From NCBI RefSeq assembly GCF_003011885.1, contig NZ_PXXO01000004.1, positions 124,001 to 188,000 on the forward strand: DNA of 64,000 nucleotides, read 5' to 3'. The notes beneath the pieces were generated by a model. That model was given only the letters and a program-made list of their open reading frames with translations, was not told the origin of the DNA and ran no database searches. Position numbers and translations under genes: made by a program. This document shows, in pieces, positions 39,281 through 57,937 of the stretch (positions are counted from its first letter, which is position 1; each line of letters starts with the position of its first letter). Origin of the DNA: Cyanobium usitatum str. Tous. Lineage in GTDB: Bacteria; Cyanobacteriota; Cyanobacteriia; PCC-6307; Cyanobiaceae.

Positions 39281-39738
39281 GAAGCCAACCCTGTCACGTT
39301 GGTGGGGGCGCCCTCAGGCCACCAGCTAGGCAATTGCACCAATTGGGCGCCGCGCATCCAGGCGACTCCCACACCCAGAACCAAGCTCAACACCAGGGCA
39401 AAACCCAGCAGCAGCAGCGCCAGCCACTCGCCACCAGAAAGATCACGCCGCACCGAAGCAGGCCGAGTAATGATGGTCGGGGGCGGTGCAACGGGGCTGC
39501 TGGGCACCGAAGGCGGGCGCAGCTGGTCGTCGTAGCGCTGGCGCAGGGCCGGGTCGCTCAGCACCCCGTAGGCCTGCTGCAGCTGCTGGAAAGCCAATGC
39601 AGCCTCCCCAGCCGGCAGCACGGTGGTATCGGGGTGGTAGCGCTTGCTCAGCCCCCGGAACGCTTGGCGTAGCTCCTGCGGCGAGGCGCTCTGCGGCACC
39701 TGGAGCAACGAGTAATAGCTGAGTGGGGAGCTGGCCAA
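39277..39738 (-). CDS. J-domain protein with C-terminal membrane helix
   Basis: The 153-residue protein has an N-terminal J domain (about 7-70) with the HPD motif in [11 protein letters not shown], which stimulates Hsp70 ATPase. A Pro-rich linker follows, then one transmembrane helix at about 106-127 ([20 protein letters not shown]) and a short tail. It would tether DnaK activity to a membrane. It overlaps the DUF3143 gene by four bases and diverges from rsmG by 68 bases. Confidence 0.88.
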   Translation of the reverse strand: MASSPLSYYSLLQVPQSASPQELRQAFRGLSKRYHPDTTVLPAGEAALAFQQLQQAYGVLSDPALRQRYDDQLRPPSVPSSPVAPPPTIITRPASVRRDLSGGEWLALLLLGFALVLSLVLGVGVAWMRGAQLVQLPSWWPEGAPTNVTGLAS

Positions 39739-39806
39739 GGGCAGGGCGCCGGGAAAACGATCCGGTCTGCGGGATCCTAGAGATCAGAAACCCGTTACCA
39801 AGCTGG

Positions 39807-40556
39807 ATGGTTCGCACCCTCACCGGCAATGCCCTCTGGCAGGAGCTCGGCTGGCAGCCCAGCCCAGCCCAAGAACAGTCGCTGGGAGACCTGCAGGAGC
39901 AGCTGCGCCAATGGAATAGCAAGCTCAACTTGACCCGGCTGGTGGAGGACGACGACTTCTGGATAGCCCAGGTGTTTGACAGCCTCTGGCCCGTGGTGCC
40001 CCTGCTGCAATCGGGGGCAGCCCAGGCACCGCTGCGGCTGATCGATGTGGGCACCGGCGGTGGCTTCCCCGGCCTAGCGCTAGCGATCGCCTTTCCCCAG
40101 GCCCAGTTGACCCTGGTGGATTCGGTGGGGCGCAAGGTGGAGGCGGTGCAGGCCATGGCCGCAGCGCTAGGGCTTGGGGAGCGAGTGCAGCTGCGCTGCG
40201 AAAGGATCGAGCGCACCGGCCAGCAGCAGGCCTGTCGGGGCCAGTTCGACTGGGCCCTGGCCCGGGCCGTGGCCAGCGCGCCGGTGGTGGCCGAATACCT
40301 GGTACCGCTGCTGCAACCCCAGGGGCGAGCCCTGCTTTATCGCGGCCAGTGGTCAGCCGATGACCAACGGGACCTCAACGCCGCCCTTATTCCCCTGAAG
40401 GCTGGCATCGACCAGTGCCTGGCCAGGGAATTACCTAGTGGCCGGGGTAGCCGCCACGCCCTGGTGGTTAAACCGCTGGCCCCCTGCCCGCGCACCTATC
40501 CCAGGGCCGTGGGGCTGCCGGCTAAGCAGCCCCTGGGCGCGGCAACGTGCGCTTGA
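39807..40556 (+). CDS. rsmG: 16S rRNA G527 N7-methyltransferase RsmG
   Basis: The 249-residue enzyme methylates G527 of 16S rRNA. The SAM site reads [20 protein letters not shown], preceded by [11 protein letters not shown], the family N-terminal signature. The frame opens at 39723, but ATG 39807 ([14 protein letters not shown]) gives the normal length. The C-terminal 20 residues ([11 protein letters not shown]) overlap the ferredoxin gene on the other strand by 35 bases and are probably variable. Confidence 0.95.
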   Translation: MVRTLTGNALWQELGWQPSPAQEQSLGDLQEQLRQWNSKLNLTRLVEDDDFWIAQVFDSLWPVVPLLQSGAAQAPLRLIDVGTGGGFPGLALAIAFPQAQLTLVDSVGRKVEAVQAMAAALGLGERVQLRCERIERTGQQQACRGQFDWALARAVASAPVVAEYLVPLLQPQGRALLYRGQWSADDQRDLNAALIPLKAGIDQCLARELPSGRGSRHALVVKPLAPCPRTYPRAVGLPAKQPLGAATCA

Positions 40557-40917
40557 GCCGCACCGGCGATGGCACACCAAGGGGAAGAATTTCCTGGCCG
40601 TCTAGCTGCTGCTGCAACTCGGGCAACTGCTCATAAGCAACCCAATGGATGCAATCAACGGGACAGGTATCAATCGCCTCCTGTATCAGCTCGGTGGAGT
40701 CGCCGTCCTGGCGAATCGCCCGGGAGCGGCCCCAGTGGGGCTCAACCGCAAAGGTGTTGACGGCCACGTGGGCGCAGTAGCGGCAGCCAATGCAGACAGC
40801 CTCGTCAACCCATACGGCCTTCTGACCCAAAGCTCCACCCAGCAGTGGTTCGTGACCACTACGCCGTGACTCGGGGGCAAGGGCGGTGGCGGTGAACGCC
40901 AGGGAGGGATCAACCAT
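40522..40917 (-). CDS. Ferredoxin, single [4Fe-4S] cluster
   Basis: The 131-residue product has the cluster motif [12 protein letters not shown], with three cysteines of a CxxCxxCxxxC pattern whose fourth position is Ala. A distal CPVDC pair in [13 protein letters not shown] supplies the remaining ligand. This layout is shared with cyanobacterial and plant ferredoxins related to the J-domain-ferredoxin proteins. ATG 40917 has GGGAG upstream and avoids overlapping ycf35; TTG 40947 is the alternative. It is the last gene of a five-gene minus-strand cluster. Confidence 0.87.
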   Translation of the reverse strand: MVDPSLAFTATALAPESRRSGHEPLLGGALGQKAVWVDEAVCIGCRYCAHVAVNTFAVEPHWGRSRAIRQDGDSTELIQEAIDTCPVDCIHWVAYEQLPELQQQLDGQEILPLGVPSPVRLKRTLPRPGAA

Positions 40918-40937
40918 GCCGGGGTGAGCTCCCGGAT

Positions 40938-41327
40938 CTAGGCCCAACGGGTAACCACCAATTCAATGGAGCCGTCTTGCTGCTGGGCTTGCTCGCTCAC
41001 CTGGAAACCCTCCTCAGCCGTGGCGGCCAGGATGCTGCGCAGGGCATATCGCTGATTGAGCTGGGCCAAGAAGCGCTCCACCGGCACGGCCTGATTCCAG
41101 AGGTCGAGATCGGTCACCAGCTCATAGCTACCGGTTTCAGGATTGAGGCGAAAACCGATATCAGCGCCATTGGGCTGGGCCACAGCCAGCTGGGCCTCCA
41201 CGGTTTGGCCGCGATAACCGCGCACCATCAAACTTCCCTGCCTTGGGCCATGGCCCAGATCCTCGAGAGCCTCGAGCAAGGACTGGCGATCACGGAGCTC
41301 GGTCTTGATGGTGCTGAAGTGCGACAT
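40938..41327 (-). CDS. ycf35: Ycf35 (DUF1257)
   Basis: The 129-residue protein matches Ycf35, conserved in cyanobacteria and red algal plastids, with no firm function. Characteristic parts are MSHFSTIKTELRD at the start, DIGFRLNPETGSYELVTDL in the middle and the Tyr-rich LAQLNQRYA near the end. It lies 20 bases upstream of the ferredoxin gene and 23 bases downstream of the DUF2997 gene. Plastid retention implies a photosynthesis-linked or housekeeping role. Confidence 0.92.
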   Translation of the reverse strand: MSHFSTIKTELRDRQSLLEALEDLGHGPRQGSLMVRGYRGQTVEAQLAVAQPNGADIGFRLNPETGSYELVTDLDLWNQAVPVERFLAQLNQRYALRSILAATAEEGFQVSEQAQQQDGSIELVVTRWA

Positions 41328-41350
41328 CGATCTAGGAAGAGGTAATCGGT

Positions 41351-41554
41351 TCAGGAGAGGGACTGGACCTGGCTTTGCTGGGCCTGTTGCTCGCAGAGAA
41401 AGGCCTCAGCCGTTAACCGGCGCTGCTGCACAACTCCAAGCCTGGCCTCGATGCGCTCAGTGAGCTGCTCGCACGCCATGCCATTCAGCCCTTCCACCAG
41501 CTCATCGACGCGCCCATCGGGATGGATTCGATAACGGATGGTGAGCTGTTCCAT
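41351..41554 (-). CDS. DUF2997 domain-containing protein
   Basis: The 67-residue protein matches DUF2997 in the segment MEQLTIRYRIHPDGRVDELV, followed by EGLNGMACEQLTERIEARLG, and ends in a Gln-rich tail. A longer open frame runs upstream, but it lies inside the HEAT gene in another phase; the Met at 41554 gives the normal small size. DUF2997 genes commonly neighbour ycf35, as here. Two Cys are present (residues 28 and 54). Confidence 0.85.
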   Translation of the reverse strand: MEQLTIRYRIHPDGRVDELVEGLNGMACEQLTERIEARLGVVQQRRLTAEAFLCEQQAQQSQVQSLS

Positions 41555-41603
41555 CTCACGCTGGAAAGGTTTGAAGATGTTAACCAGGAAATCCTGCTCC
41601 CGT

Positions 41604-42446
41604 TCAGCTGAGCAACCCCTCCTCCACCAGGGTCTGCAGACGCTCCAACACCTCCGGCTGCTCGAGCTGCTCAAGGGCCAGCCGGGCCTCATCGCGCACA
41701 CCCGATTCGAAATCGTTGAGCATTGAATGCAAAAGGGACTCAACCACCAGCTGCTGCCGGGGCTCCACCAGCTCGCCGTAGAGGCGACCGAGGGCCCAGG
41801 CGCTGTTGCTGCGCACCGCCGGCTCACTGTCGATGCGCATGCTGAGCAACAGCTGGGCCGCAGCTGGATCGGCCTTTGCCGGCCCGGTGCAGCCCGCCTC
41901 AGCCAGGGAGCTGGCAGCCCAGAGGCGCACCGCGGAGATATCCACCTGCAGGGAGCGGATTAGGGGATTAAGGATGGGAGCGTCGGGGTAGTTGCCCAGG
42001 CTCCAGGCCACGGCCTTGCGCACGTAGCCGTTGTCATCTGAGACCAGCAGGCCCAGCAGGGGCTCAACCGCCTGGGGGCTGGGGTTGCGGCCCAAGGCGT
42101 AGACCGCGCTCATCCGCAGGATCGGGCAGCTCTCCGTCAGCAGCGGCAGCAACAGGGGCAGGGCCCGGGGATCACGGTGTTCACAAAAAATGCGCAAACC
42201 CTGCATGCACCGCTCCTGGCTGTCTGCCCCTGCATCGCCCCGCAACAACGCCAAGCCCAGATCGCACTCGGCCGCCACATCACTGGCCGTTGGATCACTG
42301 TTATCAAGATCGTCGAGCGGATCACCGCGCAGCTCTTCTGCCAGCTCCTGAGCCAGCATCTCGGGGTCGAGGTACAGCTCTTGGGGACTGCCACCGAAGG
42401 GACTATCCCCACCGGACGGCTGATCGGACTGGGGAGAAACGCTCAC
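41604..42446 (-). CDS. HEAT-repeat protein
   Basis: The 280-residue protein is made of HEAT-like repeats from about residue 75 to 275; repeats such as ILRMSAVYALGRNPSPQAVE and YVRKAVAWSLGNYPDAPIL are clear. The acidic N-terminal 60 residues look disordered. HEAT proteins are scaffolds, and some cyanobacterial ones (CpcE/CpcF) are phycobilin lyases; no lyase-specific motif is evident here. It is nine bases behind the small membrane peptide gene and 49 bases before DUF2997. Confidence 0.85.
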   Translation of the reverse strand: MSVSPQSDQPSGGDSPFGGSPQELYLDPEMLAQELAEELRGDPLDDLDNSDPTASDVAAECDLGLALLRGDAGADSQERCMQGLRIFCEHRDPRALPLLLPLLTESCPILRMSAVYALGRNPSPQAVEPLLGLLVSDDNGYVRKAVAWSLGNYPDAPILNPLIRSLQVDISAVRLWAASSLAEAGCTGPAKADPAAAQLLLSMRIDSEPAVRSNSAWALGRLYGELVEPRQQLVVESLLHSMLNDFESGVRDEARLALEQLEQPEVLERLQTLVEEGLLS

Positions 42447-42455
42447 AACGTTGAC

Positions 42456-42581
42456 TCAGCCAATCGGGGCGGGGGCCGCCATGTCACCTGGCAACCAGAT
42501 GCGGGCGCTCACGGCAAACAGGGCCAGACCAAACAACACCACAATCGCGGCCGGCAGCAGGGTGGAGCGAAAAAATTGCAC
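42456..42581 (-). CDS. Small single-span membrane protein (41 aa, GTG start)
   Basis: From GTG 42581 the frame encodes 41 residues: QFFRSTLLPAAIVVLFGLAL then FAVSARIWLPGDMAAPAPIG. A strong hydrophobic helix (about 8-25) has basic residues on either side (Arg5 and Arg27) and a Pro-rich end. Size and layout resemble photosynthetic membrane peptides, but I cannot name it. It begins a minus-strand run nine bases before the HEAT gene, and diverges from the AmpG-like gene by 67 bases. Confidence 0.6.
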   Translation of the reverse strand: MQFFRSTLLPAAIVVLFGLALFAVSARIWLPGDMAAPAPIG

Positions 42582-42648
42582 AGCCGAGGCGTTTGCGAGT
42601 GCTGGCTTCCATCATCGCCCCTAGGGTTCGCCGAATAACGCCTATGTG

Positions 42649-43920
42649 ATGGCAGATAAGAGTTCCGGCAGCTGGCGGCGTCTAACAGCTGTGACCGCCG
42701 AGGGAGTAGCCAGCGGCACCCCGCTGATGGTGGGCAGCAAGTTGCTGCAGGGCTGGCTCACCGCTAGCGGAGTTCCTCTTGCCCTCATCGGCCTGATCCC
42801 GCTAGCTGAGCTGCCTTACACCCTCAAGCTTTTCTGGGCGCCACTTTTAGACCGCTGGCCGATCGCCTGGCCCGATCGCCGCCGCGGCTGGCTGCTGCTG
42901 ATGCAGCTAATCCTGGTGCCAGTGATTGCGGCGATGGCCCTGCTGCAACCCAGCACTAATCCAGCCAGCCTCACCGCCATCGGCATCGCGGCCCTGGTGC
43001 TGGCCGTCTGCAGTGCCACCCAGGACATCGCTGTCGACGCCTACCGCACCGACCTCCTGCCCGAGGCGGAGCGGGGGCCAGGTGCTGCCGGAGCCACCCT
43101 CGGCTACCGGGCCGCCATGCTCGCGGTGGGTGCCGGTGGCTTCCTGCTGGCTGATCGCTTTGGCTGGCCTGCCGCCTTCCTTGCTGCGGCAGCTCTGCTG
43201 GCGGCCGTAGTGCCCTTCACCATCTGGGCCCCGGCCCTGCAACCGGTGCAACACCCGGTCACGAGCCTGCGGCAGGCGGTGCTTGGTCCAACGCGGGAGT
43301 TCCTGTTCCGGGCGGGACCAAACCGGGCCTGGCAGTTGCTGCTGCTGGTGCTGCTCTACCGCTGGCCCGATGGCCTACTGAACGCCATGGCCATCCCCTT
43401 CCTGAAATTGCAGGGGTTCAGCGATGCCCAGATCGGCTTGGTGCAGGGGGGCTGGGCGATTGCCGCCACCATGGCCGGCACCGTAATTGGCGGCGTGCTG
43501 TTTGCCCGGATCGGCATGAACCGCTCCCTGTGGCTGTTCGCAATCGCCGGCGTTTGCGGCAACCTCACCTATTGGGCCTTGGCCCAGTTCAATTGGGGCT
43601 TCGGCGGGCTTATCGCCGCCGTGAGCCTGGAGAACCTGAGCGGAGGCATGGTGGGCGCGGTGTTTGTGGCGCTGCTGATGAGCCTCTGCAACCCGCGCTT
43701 TTCGGCCACCCAGTACGCCCTACTTTCCGGCATCTACGCACTGAGCCGCTCGCTGCTGTCGGCCCCGGCCGGCGTGGTGGCGGGCAACGTGGGCTGGCCC
43801 ATGTTTTTCCTGGCTACGGCCGCTGCCGCCATACCCGCTTTTCTGCTGATGCTGCAGCTCACCCCCTGGGGGGAAAAGGAGGCACGCGGCGCCTTCGATC
43901 CCAGCCGCGACGCCACCTGA
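42649..43920 (+). CDS. AmpG-like MFS transporter
   Basis: The 423-residue polytopic protein is of the major facilitator superfamily, AmpG branch (muropeptide permeases). Signatures are LPYTLKLFWAPLLDRW and QDIAVDAYRTDLLPEAERG, which are AmpG-like, and about 12 hydrophobic spans are present. Substrate is unproven; cell-wall fragments or another acetyl-CoA/peptide-like cargo are possible. GTG 42646 precedes ATG 42649 directly and the ATG is preferred. Confidence 0.85.
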   Translation: MADKSSGSWRRLTAVTAEGVASGTPLMVGSKLLQGWLTASGVPLALIGLIPLAELPYTLKLFWAPLLDRWPIAWPDRRRGWLLLMQLILVPVIAAMALLQPSTNPASLTAIGIAALVLAVCSATQDIAVDAYRTDLLPEAERGPGAAGATLGYRAAMLAVGAGGFLLADRFGWPAAFLAAAALLAAVVPFTIWAPALQPVQHPVTSLRQAVLGPTREFLFRAGPNRAWQLLLLVLLYRWPDGLLNAMAIPFLKLQGFSDAQIGLVQGGWAIAATMAGTVIGGVLFARIGMNRSLWLFAIAGVCGNLTYWALAQFNWGFGGLIAAVSLENLSGGMVGAVFVALLMSLCNPRFSATQYALLSGIYALSRSLLSAPAGVVAGNVGWPMFFLATAAAAIPAFLLMLQLTPWGEKEARGAFDPSRDAT

Positions 43921-43932
43921 TCAAGCTCCAGC

Positions 43933-51280
<7,348 letters not shown>

Positions 51281-51363
51281 CGGCTTGCAGCTCGCGGAGA
51301 TCGAGAAAGGAATGGGAGGCACGGCTTCGCCCGCTGGAGGAGCGATCCGCGATCAATCAGCGA

Positions 51364-54300
51364 TCAGTCGTCGTCATAGTCCGCGACGCCGAGGGATTCG
51401 TAGGTGGGGCGGCTGGGGGTACTGCGGCGGGGGTTGACGTCCTGCATCAGATCCACTTCTTCGCCGGCGTCGGTATAGACGGCGATGTCTAGACCCAGCG
51501 ACTGAAGCTCGCGCATCAGCACCTTGAAAGACTCCGGCGTGCCAGGACGGGGAATCGGCTTGCCTTTAACGATGGCGTTGAGGGCCTCGTTGCGGCCCTG
51601 CATGTCATCGGACTTGACGGTGAGCAGTTCCTGCAGGGTGTAGGCGGCGCCATAGGCCTCAAGAGCCCAGACCTCCATCTCACCGAGACGCTGGCCGCCC
51701 TGCTGGGCCTTGCCGCCCAGGGGCTGCTGGGTAACCAGGGAGTAGGGGCCGGTGGAGCGGGCGTGGATCTTGTCGTCCACCAGGTGAACCAGCTTGAGGA
51801 TGTGGGCGTACCCAACAGTGACGGGCTGGTCAAAAGGCTCACCGCTGCGGCCGTCGATCAACTGAATCTTGCCTGGGTTATCGGGGTTGTAGACCCATTC
51901 CTTGCCAGGCAATTTGGCGGCTTCCTCGAGGTAAGCCTGCACGGTCTGTTTCGACTTTTCAGCGCCGTGCATCTCGTCAAATGGCACAACCTTGACCCGG
52001 CAGTCGAGGTGGGAAGACGCCCAACCCATCAGGCACTCGAACACCTGGCCCACATTCATGCGGCTCGGTACCCCTAGGGGGTTGAGCACGATATCGATGG
52101 GGGTGCCATCGGGCAGGTAGGGCATGTCCTGCTGGGGCAGGATCCGGCTGATGATGCCTTTGTTGCCGTGGCGGCCGGCCATCTTGTCGCCAACCTGAAT
52201 CTTGCGGCGCTGGGCCACATAGACCCGCACAACCATGTTGGCGCCGGGCGGCAGTTCGTCGCCCTGCTCGCGGGTGTAAATGCGCACGTCCACAACCCGA
52301 CCCCTTTCAGTGCCAGGCACTCGCAGGGAGTTGTCACGGACGTCGCGGGCCTTCTCGCCGAAGATTGCACGCAGCAGCTTCTCTTCGGGGGGTTGGTCGG
52401 ATTCACCCTTGGGGGTCACCTTGCCCACCAGGATGTCGCCGCTTTCGACGTAGGCGCCGATGCGGATAATTCCCATCTCGTCGAGGTGGCCCAGGCTCTC
52501 CTCGGCCACATTAGGGATCTCCCGCGTGATCTCCTCAGGCCCAAGCTTGGTCTGACGGGCTTCGATCTCGTACTTCTCGATGTGAACCGAGGTGTATAGA
52601 TCGTCATGCACGAGACGATCGCTCAGCAGGATCGCGTCCTCATAGTTGTAGCCCTCCCAGGGCATGTAGGCGATCAGCACGTTTTGCCCCAGGGCGATCT
52701 CGCCGCCCTCGCAGGCAGAACCATCGGCCAGCACTTGACCGGCAATCACCGGATCGCCCTGGCGAACGATTGGTCGCTGGTTGAGGCAGGTGTCCTGGTT
52801 GGAGCGCTGGTACTTCTGTAGGTGGTGCACATGGTCGGTGCCCTGCTCATCGCGAATCACGATGGCTGTGGCATCGACAAAGGTGACCGTGCCATTGACC
52901 CGGGTGATCGGCACCATGCCGGAGTCGCGGGCCACCTGGGTTTCCAGACCGGTACCCACCAAGGGACGCTCTGGCCGCAGCAGGGGCACGGCCTGGCGCT
53001 GCATGTTCGATCCCATTAGGGCCCGGTTGGCGTCGTCATGCTCCAGGAAGGGGATCAAGGAGGTAGCTACCGAGATCACCTGCACCGGCGAAAGCTGGAC
53101 GTAATCGACCTGCTCAGGGGGCACCTTCTCAAAGTCCTGGCGATAGCGCACAGGCACCAGATCTGCGGTGATGTAGCCATCGGAGTTGGTGGGCACGTCG
53201 CCAGGGGCTACGCGGCACTCATCCTCGATATCAGCAGAAATGTAAATGGGATCACCGCTCTTATGGACGATGCCCTCTTCCACCCTCCAGAACGGCGTCT
53301 CGATGAAGCCGTACTCATTGACTCGGGCGTGGGTAGCCAGGGAGCCAATCAAGCCTGCATTTGGTCCTTCCGGTGTCTCGATCGGGCAGATGCGCCCGTA
53401 GTGGGACGGGTGGATGTCGCGAACCGCAAAGCCGGCCCGTTCGCGGGTCAAACCGCCTGGGCCCAAGGCGCTGATCCGGCGCTTGTGGGTTAGCTCCGCC
53501 AGCGGGTTGGTCTGGTCCATGAACTGACTCAGCTGGCTGGAGCCAAAGAACTCCTTGATCGCCGCCACTAGGGGCTTGGGGTTCACCAGCTGGGCAGGGG
53601 TAAGCGATTCGGTTTCACCGACAGTCATGCGCTCTTTGATGATGCGCTCGAGCCGGTTGAGACCGACCCGGACCTGGTTTTGCAGCAGCTCTCCCACTGA
53701 GCGCACCCGGCGATTGCCGAGGTGGTCGATGTCATCGAGGCTGGCGCCGCCCACATCGAGCTCGAGATTGATCAAGTAGTCGATGGTGCTGAGCACGTCC
53801 TCAGGGGTGAGGGTGCGCACCGCATCGGGGATGGTGAGGCGCAGCTTTTTATTGATCTTGTAACGACCGACGCGACCTAGGTCGTAGCGCTTGGCATCGA
53901 AGAAGCGGCTGTGCAGCAGGGTCTGGCCGCCGCTGACAGAGGGAGGCTCACCTGGACGCAGCTTTTTGTAGAGCTCAAGCAGAGCTTGATCTTCGGAAGA
54001 AATGCCCTCGTCGTTGGCCGACTCGATCGACTTCTGATAGTACTCGGGATGGCGAAGTTTATCGAGCACGTCGTTGTCAGACAGGCCGATAGCCCGCATT
54101 AAAACGTGGGCGTTGATCTTGCGCGTCTTGTCAACACGAACGTGCAGCAGGTCGTTTTTATCAGTTTCAAACTTCAACCAGGCACCCCGGTTAGGGATCA
54201 GGCTGGCGTTGAAGGTTTTACGGCCGTTTTTATCCTGTTCGTCCTTGAAATAGACGCCAGGTGAGCGCACAATCTGGTTGACGATTACCCGCTCGGCACC

Positions 54301-54654
54301 GTTGATGATGAAGGTGCCTCGCTCGGTCATCAAGGGCAGCTCGCCGATGAAAACCTCTTGCTCCTTGATCTCCCCTGTCTCCTTATTAACCAGGCGACAG
54401 GTGACATACATCTGGGATGCAAAGGTCGCGTCACGACGCTTTGCTTCTTCAACGTCGTGACGTGGGCGCTTCAGGCGGTACTCGCTACCGATGAAGTGCA
54501 GCTCAAGCTTGCCGGTGTAGTCAGTAATCGGCGAAAAGCTCTCGAGCTCTTCGATCAGGCCCTTCTCCAGGAACCATTTGAAGCTCGCGCGCTGCACCTC
54601 CACCAAATCGGGGAGGTAAGTGGCGGTCTTGGCGACCTGGATCGCGCTGCTCAT
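51364..54654 (-). CDS. rpoB: RNA polymerase subunit beta
   Basis: The 1096-residue beta subunit contains the rifampicin region with [32 protein letters not shown], and the C-terminal [20 protein letters not shown]. Length is normal for cyanobacteria, which lack long insertions in beta. It follows tatD in the rpsT-tatD-rpoB-rpoC1-rpoC2 order typical of picocyanobacteria. About 212 bases upstream hold a hairpin but no gene. Confidence 0.98.
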   Translation of the reverse strand: MSSAIQVAKTATYLPDLVEVQRASFKWFLEKGLIEELESFSPITDYTGKLELHFIGSEYRLKRPRHDVEEAKRRDATFASQMYVTCRLVNKETGEIKEQEVFIGELPLMTERGTFIINGAERVIVNQIVRSPGVYFKDEQDKNGRKTFNASLIPNRGAWLKFETDKNDLLHVRVDKTRKINAHVLMRAIGLSDNDVLDKLRHPEYYQKSIESANDEGISSEDQALLELYKKLRPGEPPSVSGGQTLLHSRFFDAKRYDLGRVGRYKINKKLRLTIPDAVRTLTPEDVLSTIDYLINLELDVGGASLDDIDHLGNRRVRSVGELLQNQVRVGLNRLERIIKERMTVGETESLTPAQLVNPKPLVAAIKEFFGSSQLSQFMDQTNPLAELTHKRRISALGPGGLTRERAGFAVRDIHPSHYGRICPIETPEGPNAGLIGSLATHARVNEYGFIETPFWRVEEGIVHKSGDPIYISADIEDECRVAPGDVPTNSDGYITADLVPVRYRQDFEKVPPEQVDYVQLSPVQVISVATSLIPFLEHDDANRALMGSNMQRQAVPLLRPERPLVGTGLETQVARDSGMVPITRVNGTVTFVDATAIVIRDEQGTDHVHHLQKYQRSNQDTCLNQRPIVRQGDPVIAGQVLADGSACEGGEIALGQNVLIAYMPWEGYNYEDAILLSDRLVHDDLYTSVHIEKYEIEARQTKLGPEEITREIPNVAEESLGHLDEMGIIRIGAYVESGDILVGKVTPKGESDQPPEEKLLRAIFGEKARDVRDNSLRVPGTERGRVVDVRIYTREQGDELPPGANMVVRVYVAQRRKIQVGDKMAGRHGNKGIISRILPQQDMPYLPDGTPIDIVLNPLGVPSRMNVGQVFECLMGWASSHLDCRVKVVPFDEMHGAEKSKQTVQAYLEEAAKLPGKEWVYNPDNPGKIQLIDGRSGEPFDQPVTVGYAHILKLVHLVDDKIHARSTGPYSLVTQQPLGGKAQQGGQRLGEMEVWALEAYGAAYTLQELLTVKSDDMQGRNEALNAIVKGKPIPRPGTPESFKVLMRELQSLGLDIAVYTDAGEEVDLMQDVNPRRSTPSRPTYESLGVADYDDD

Positions 54655-54753
54655 GCGGTGAACCTGCAGGAACGGGTGGATAAGGACTGGGCAGTGGAAC
54701 GCATCTGACGCCGATCACCGCTGACTTGAATGCTCCGCAACCGACCACACAAA

Positions 54754-54781
54754 CAGCCGCTCCCCTCGTAGGGAACGGCTG
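54754..54781 (-). terminator. Hairpin downstream of tatD
   Basis: CAGCCGCTCCC (54754-54764) pairs with GGGAACGGCTG (54771-54781) over 11 positions with one C-A mismatch and a six-base loop. On the minus strand it is followed by TTTGTGT, a weak T tract, so partial termination between tatD and rpoB is inferred. The remainder of 54655-54866 should include the rpoB promoter. Confidence 0.55.
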
Positions 54782-54866
54782 CCCGCGGGGGCATGCTTAA
54801 CGGGGTCGCTTCAAGAATGCAGACGTCGACAACAAGCAGCGCTTCCGCTTCCAGACCAATAAAACA

Positions 54867-55691
54867 TCATACATTGTGAAGCTGCAGTCCGAACAGCCTT
54901 GCCGCGTTGGAACTGCTGGTATGAGCCACTTCTGTGAGGGTTTGCCCACGCAAATCAGCGACCCGGGCTGCCACCGCCGCCACAAAAGCCGGTTCGTTGC
55001 GCTTGCCGCGGCGGGGCACCGGCGCCAAGAAGGGGCAATCGGTTTCCACTAGGTAGCGATCGGCAGGCACCTGGCGGGCGCAGGCATGGGTGGCTTCCGC
55101 CTTGGGAAAAGTCACCGTGCCGCTAAAGCTGATGAAGAAACCGAGCTCTAAGAAACCAGCCATCTCTTCAGGATCTCCGCCCCAGCAATGCATCACCCCA
55201 CGAGGGCAGCCACCTAAGGAGGCCCGTTGCCTCAGCAAGGTCAACATCGGCTCGGCAGCGTCGCGGCAATGGACGATCACAGGCAGGTCTAGCTCCACTG
55301 CCAAATCAAGCTGGGGCTCGAGCATGGCCAGCTGGGCAGCCAGATTCTGCTCACGGAACAGATCGAGGCCGAGTTCTCCAATCGCCACAACCCGGCTATC
55401 AGCCTGGGCGGCTTGACGCAAAATCTCTGGCGTGTCGGGCTGCCAATGCTCGGTATCGAGCGGATGGACCCCTACGGAGTAGCGCAACTCTTCAAAACGA
55501 TCTGCCAAGGCGCGAATCGCTGGAATTTCCCCAGGCTCAACGCAGGCATGCACCAGGGAACGAACTCCAGCATCGCGCCAGCGCTGGGCCACTTCCTCCA
55601 GATCGTCGTCGAAATTGCGAAAAACGATGTGGCAGTGGCTGTCAACCAAAACGGGCAAACCCGATTCAGTCGCTGCTGGCGAGGCAATCAC
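54867..55691 (-). CDS. tatD: TatD family metal-dependent hydrolase
   Basis: The 274-residue TIM-barrel hydrolase shows the metal ligands of the TatD DNase family: DSHCHIVF at the start, VAIGELGLDLF, the His of VIVHCRDAAEP and the C-terminal VETDCPFLAPVPRRGKRNEP. TatD proteins are 3'-5' exonucleases implicated in DNA and RNA processing. It follows rpsT by 14 bases. Confidence 0.93.
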   Translation of the reverse strand: MIASPAATESGLPVLVDSHCHIVFRNFDDDLEEVAQRWRDAGVRSLVHACVEPGEIPAIRALADRFEELRYSVGVHPLDTEHWQPDTPEILRQAAQADSRVVAIGELGLDLFREQNLAAQLAMLEPQLDLAVELDLPVIVHCRDAAEPMLTLLRQRASLGGCPRGVMHCWGGDPEEMAGFLELGFFISFSGTVTFPKAEATHACARQVPADRYLVETDCPFLAPVPRRGKRNEPAFVAAVAARVADLRGQTLTEVAHTSSSNAARLFGLQLHNV

Positions 55692-55705
55692 GGACGGGAC
55701 CTGGT

Positions 55706-56032
<327 letters not shown>

Positions 56033-56134
56033 TCAGAGAAGGTAGATCCTACCGCCAGACCCTCCTAAGAACCCTCACCGCCCGCAAGAGCTGTGCCGGC
56101 CTAACTTGACAATCTCGTAACCCTGAGCCGTTCC

Positions 56135-57451
<1,317 letters not shown>

Positions 57452-57472
57452 GATGGGGGAGTTTGCCTCGCC

Positions 57473-57934
57473 ATGGTGACGTTTCACTCCACCCGGCTGG
57501 AACGCACCACCACGGCCAACATCAGCTGCGACGACATCAGCGCCGACCTGCAAGCCTTCGTGGATGCCACCGGGATCCGCAATGGTCTGCTGGTGGCCGC
57601 CGGCCAGCACACCACCACCGCCCTGGTAGTGAACGAGGCCGAGGAACGGTTGCTCGGCGACATCGAGCGCCACTTCCTGGCTCTGACGCCCCCCGACCGG
57701 CCTTACGCCCACAACGACCTGCATCTGCGGCCGGGCATTCCCGCCGATGAGCCGCGCAACGCCCATGCCCACCTGATCGCCCTGAAGCTGGGCAACCACC
57801 TCACCCTGCCGGTCGTGGACGGCCGCTTGGGCCTGGGCCGCTACCAGGCCGTGCTGCTGGTGGAATTGGATGGCCCCCGTCAGCGCCAGGTGCTGCTGCA
57901 GCTGTGCGGAGACGGGAGCGGGGTTGGGGGCTGA
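57473..57934 (+). CDS. YjbQ/UPF0047 family protein
   Basis: The 153-residue protein matches UPF0047 (YjbQ), a family of secondary thiamine-phosphate synthase-like enzymes. The His-rich pocket is represented by AGQHTTTALVVNE, YAHNDLHLR and NAHAHLIALKLG. The physiological reaction is unsettled. It is probably co-transcribed with hisD and converges on rpiA with three bases between the stops. Confidence 0.88.
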   Translation: MVTFHSTRLERTTTANISCDDISADLQAFVDATGIRNGLLVAAGQHTTTALVVNEAEERLLGDIERHFLALTPPDRPYAHNDLHLRPGIPADEPRNAHAHLIALKLGNHLTLPVVDGRLGLGRYQAVLLVELDGPRQRQVLLQLCGDGSGVGG

Positions 57935-57937
57935 GCC

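Noticed and set aside
56106-56111. TTGACA as a -35 box for hisD
   Set aside because: With normal spacing the -10 would fall on the start codon, and no TATAAT-like box is present.
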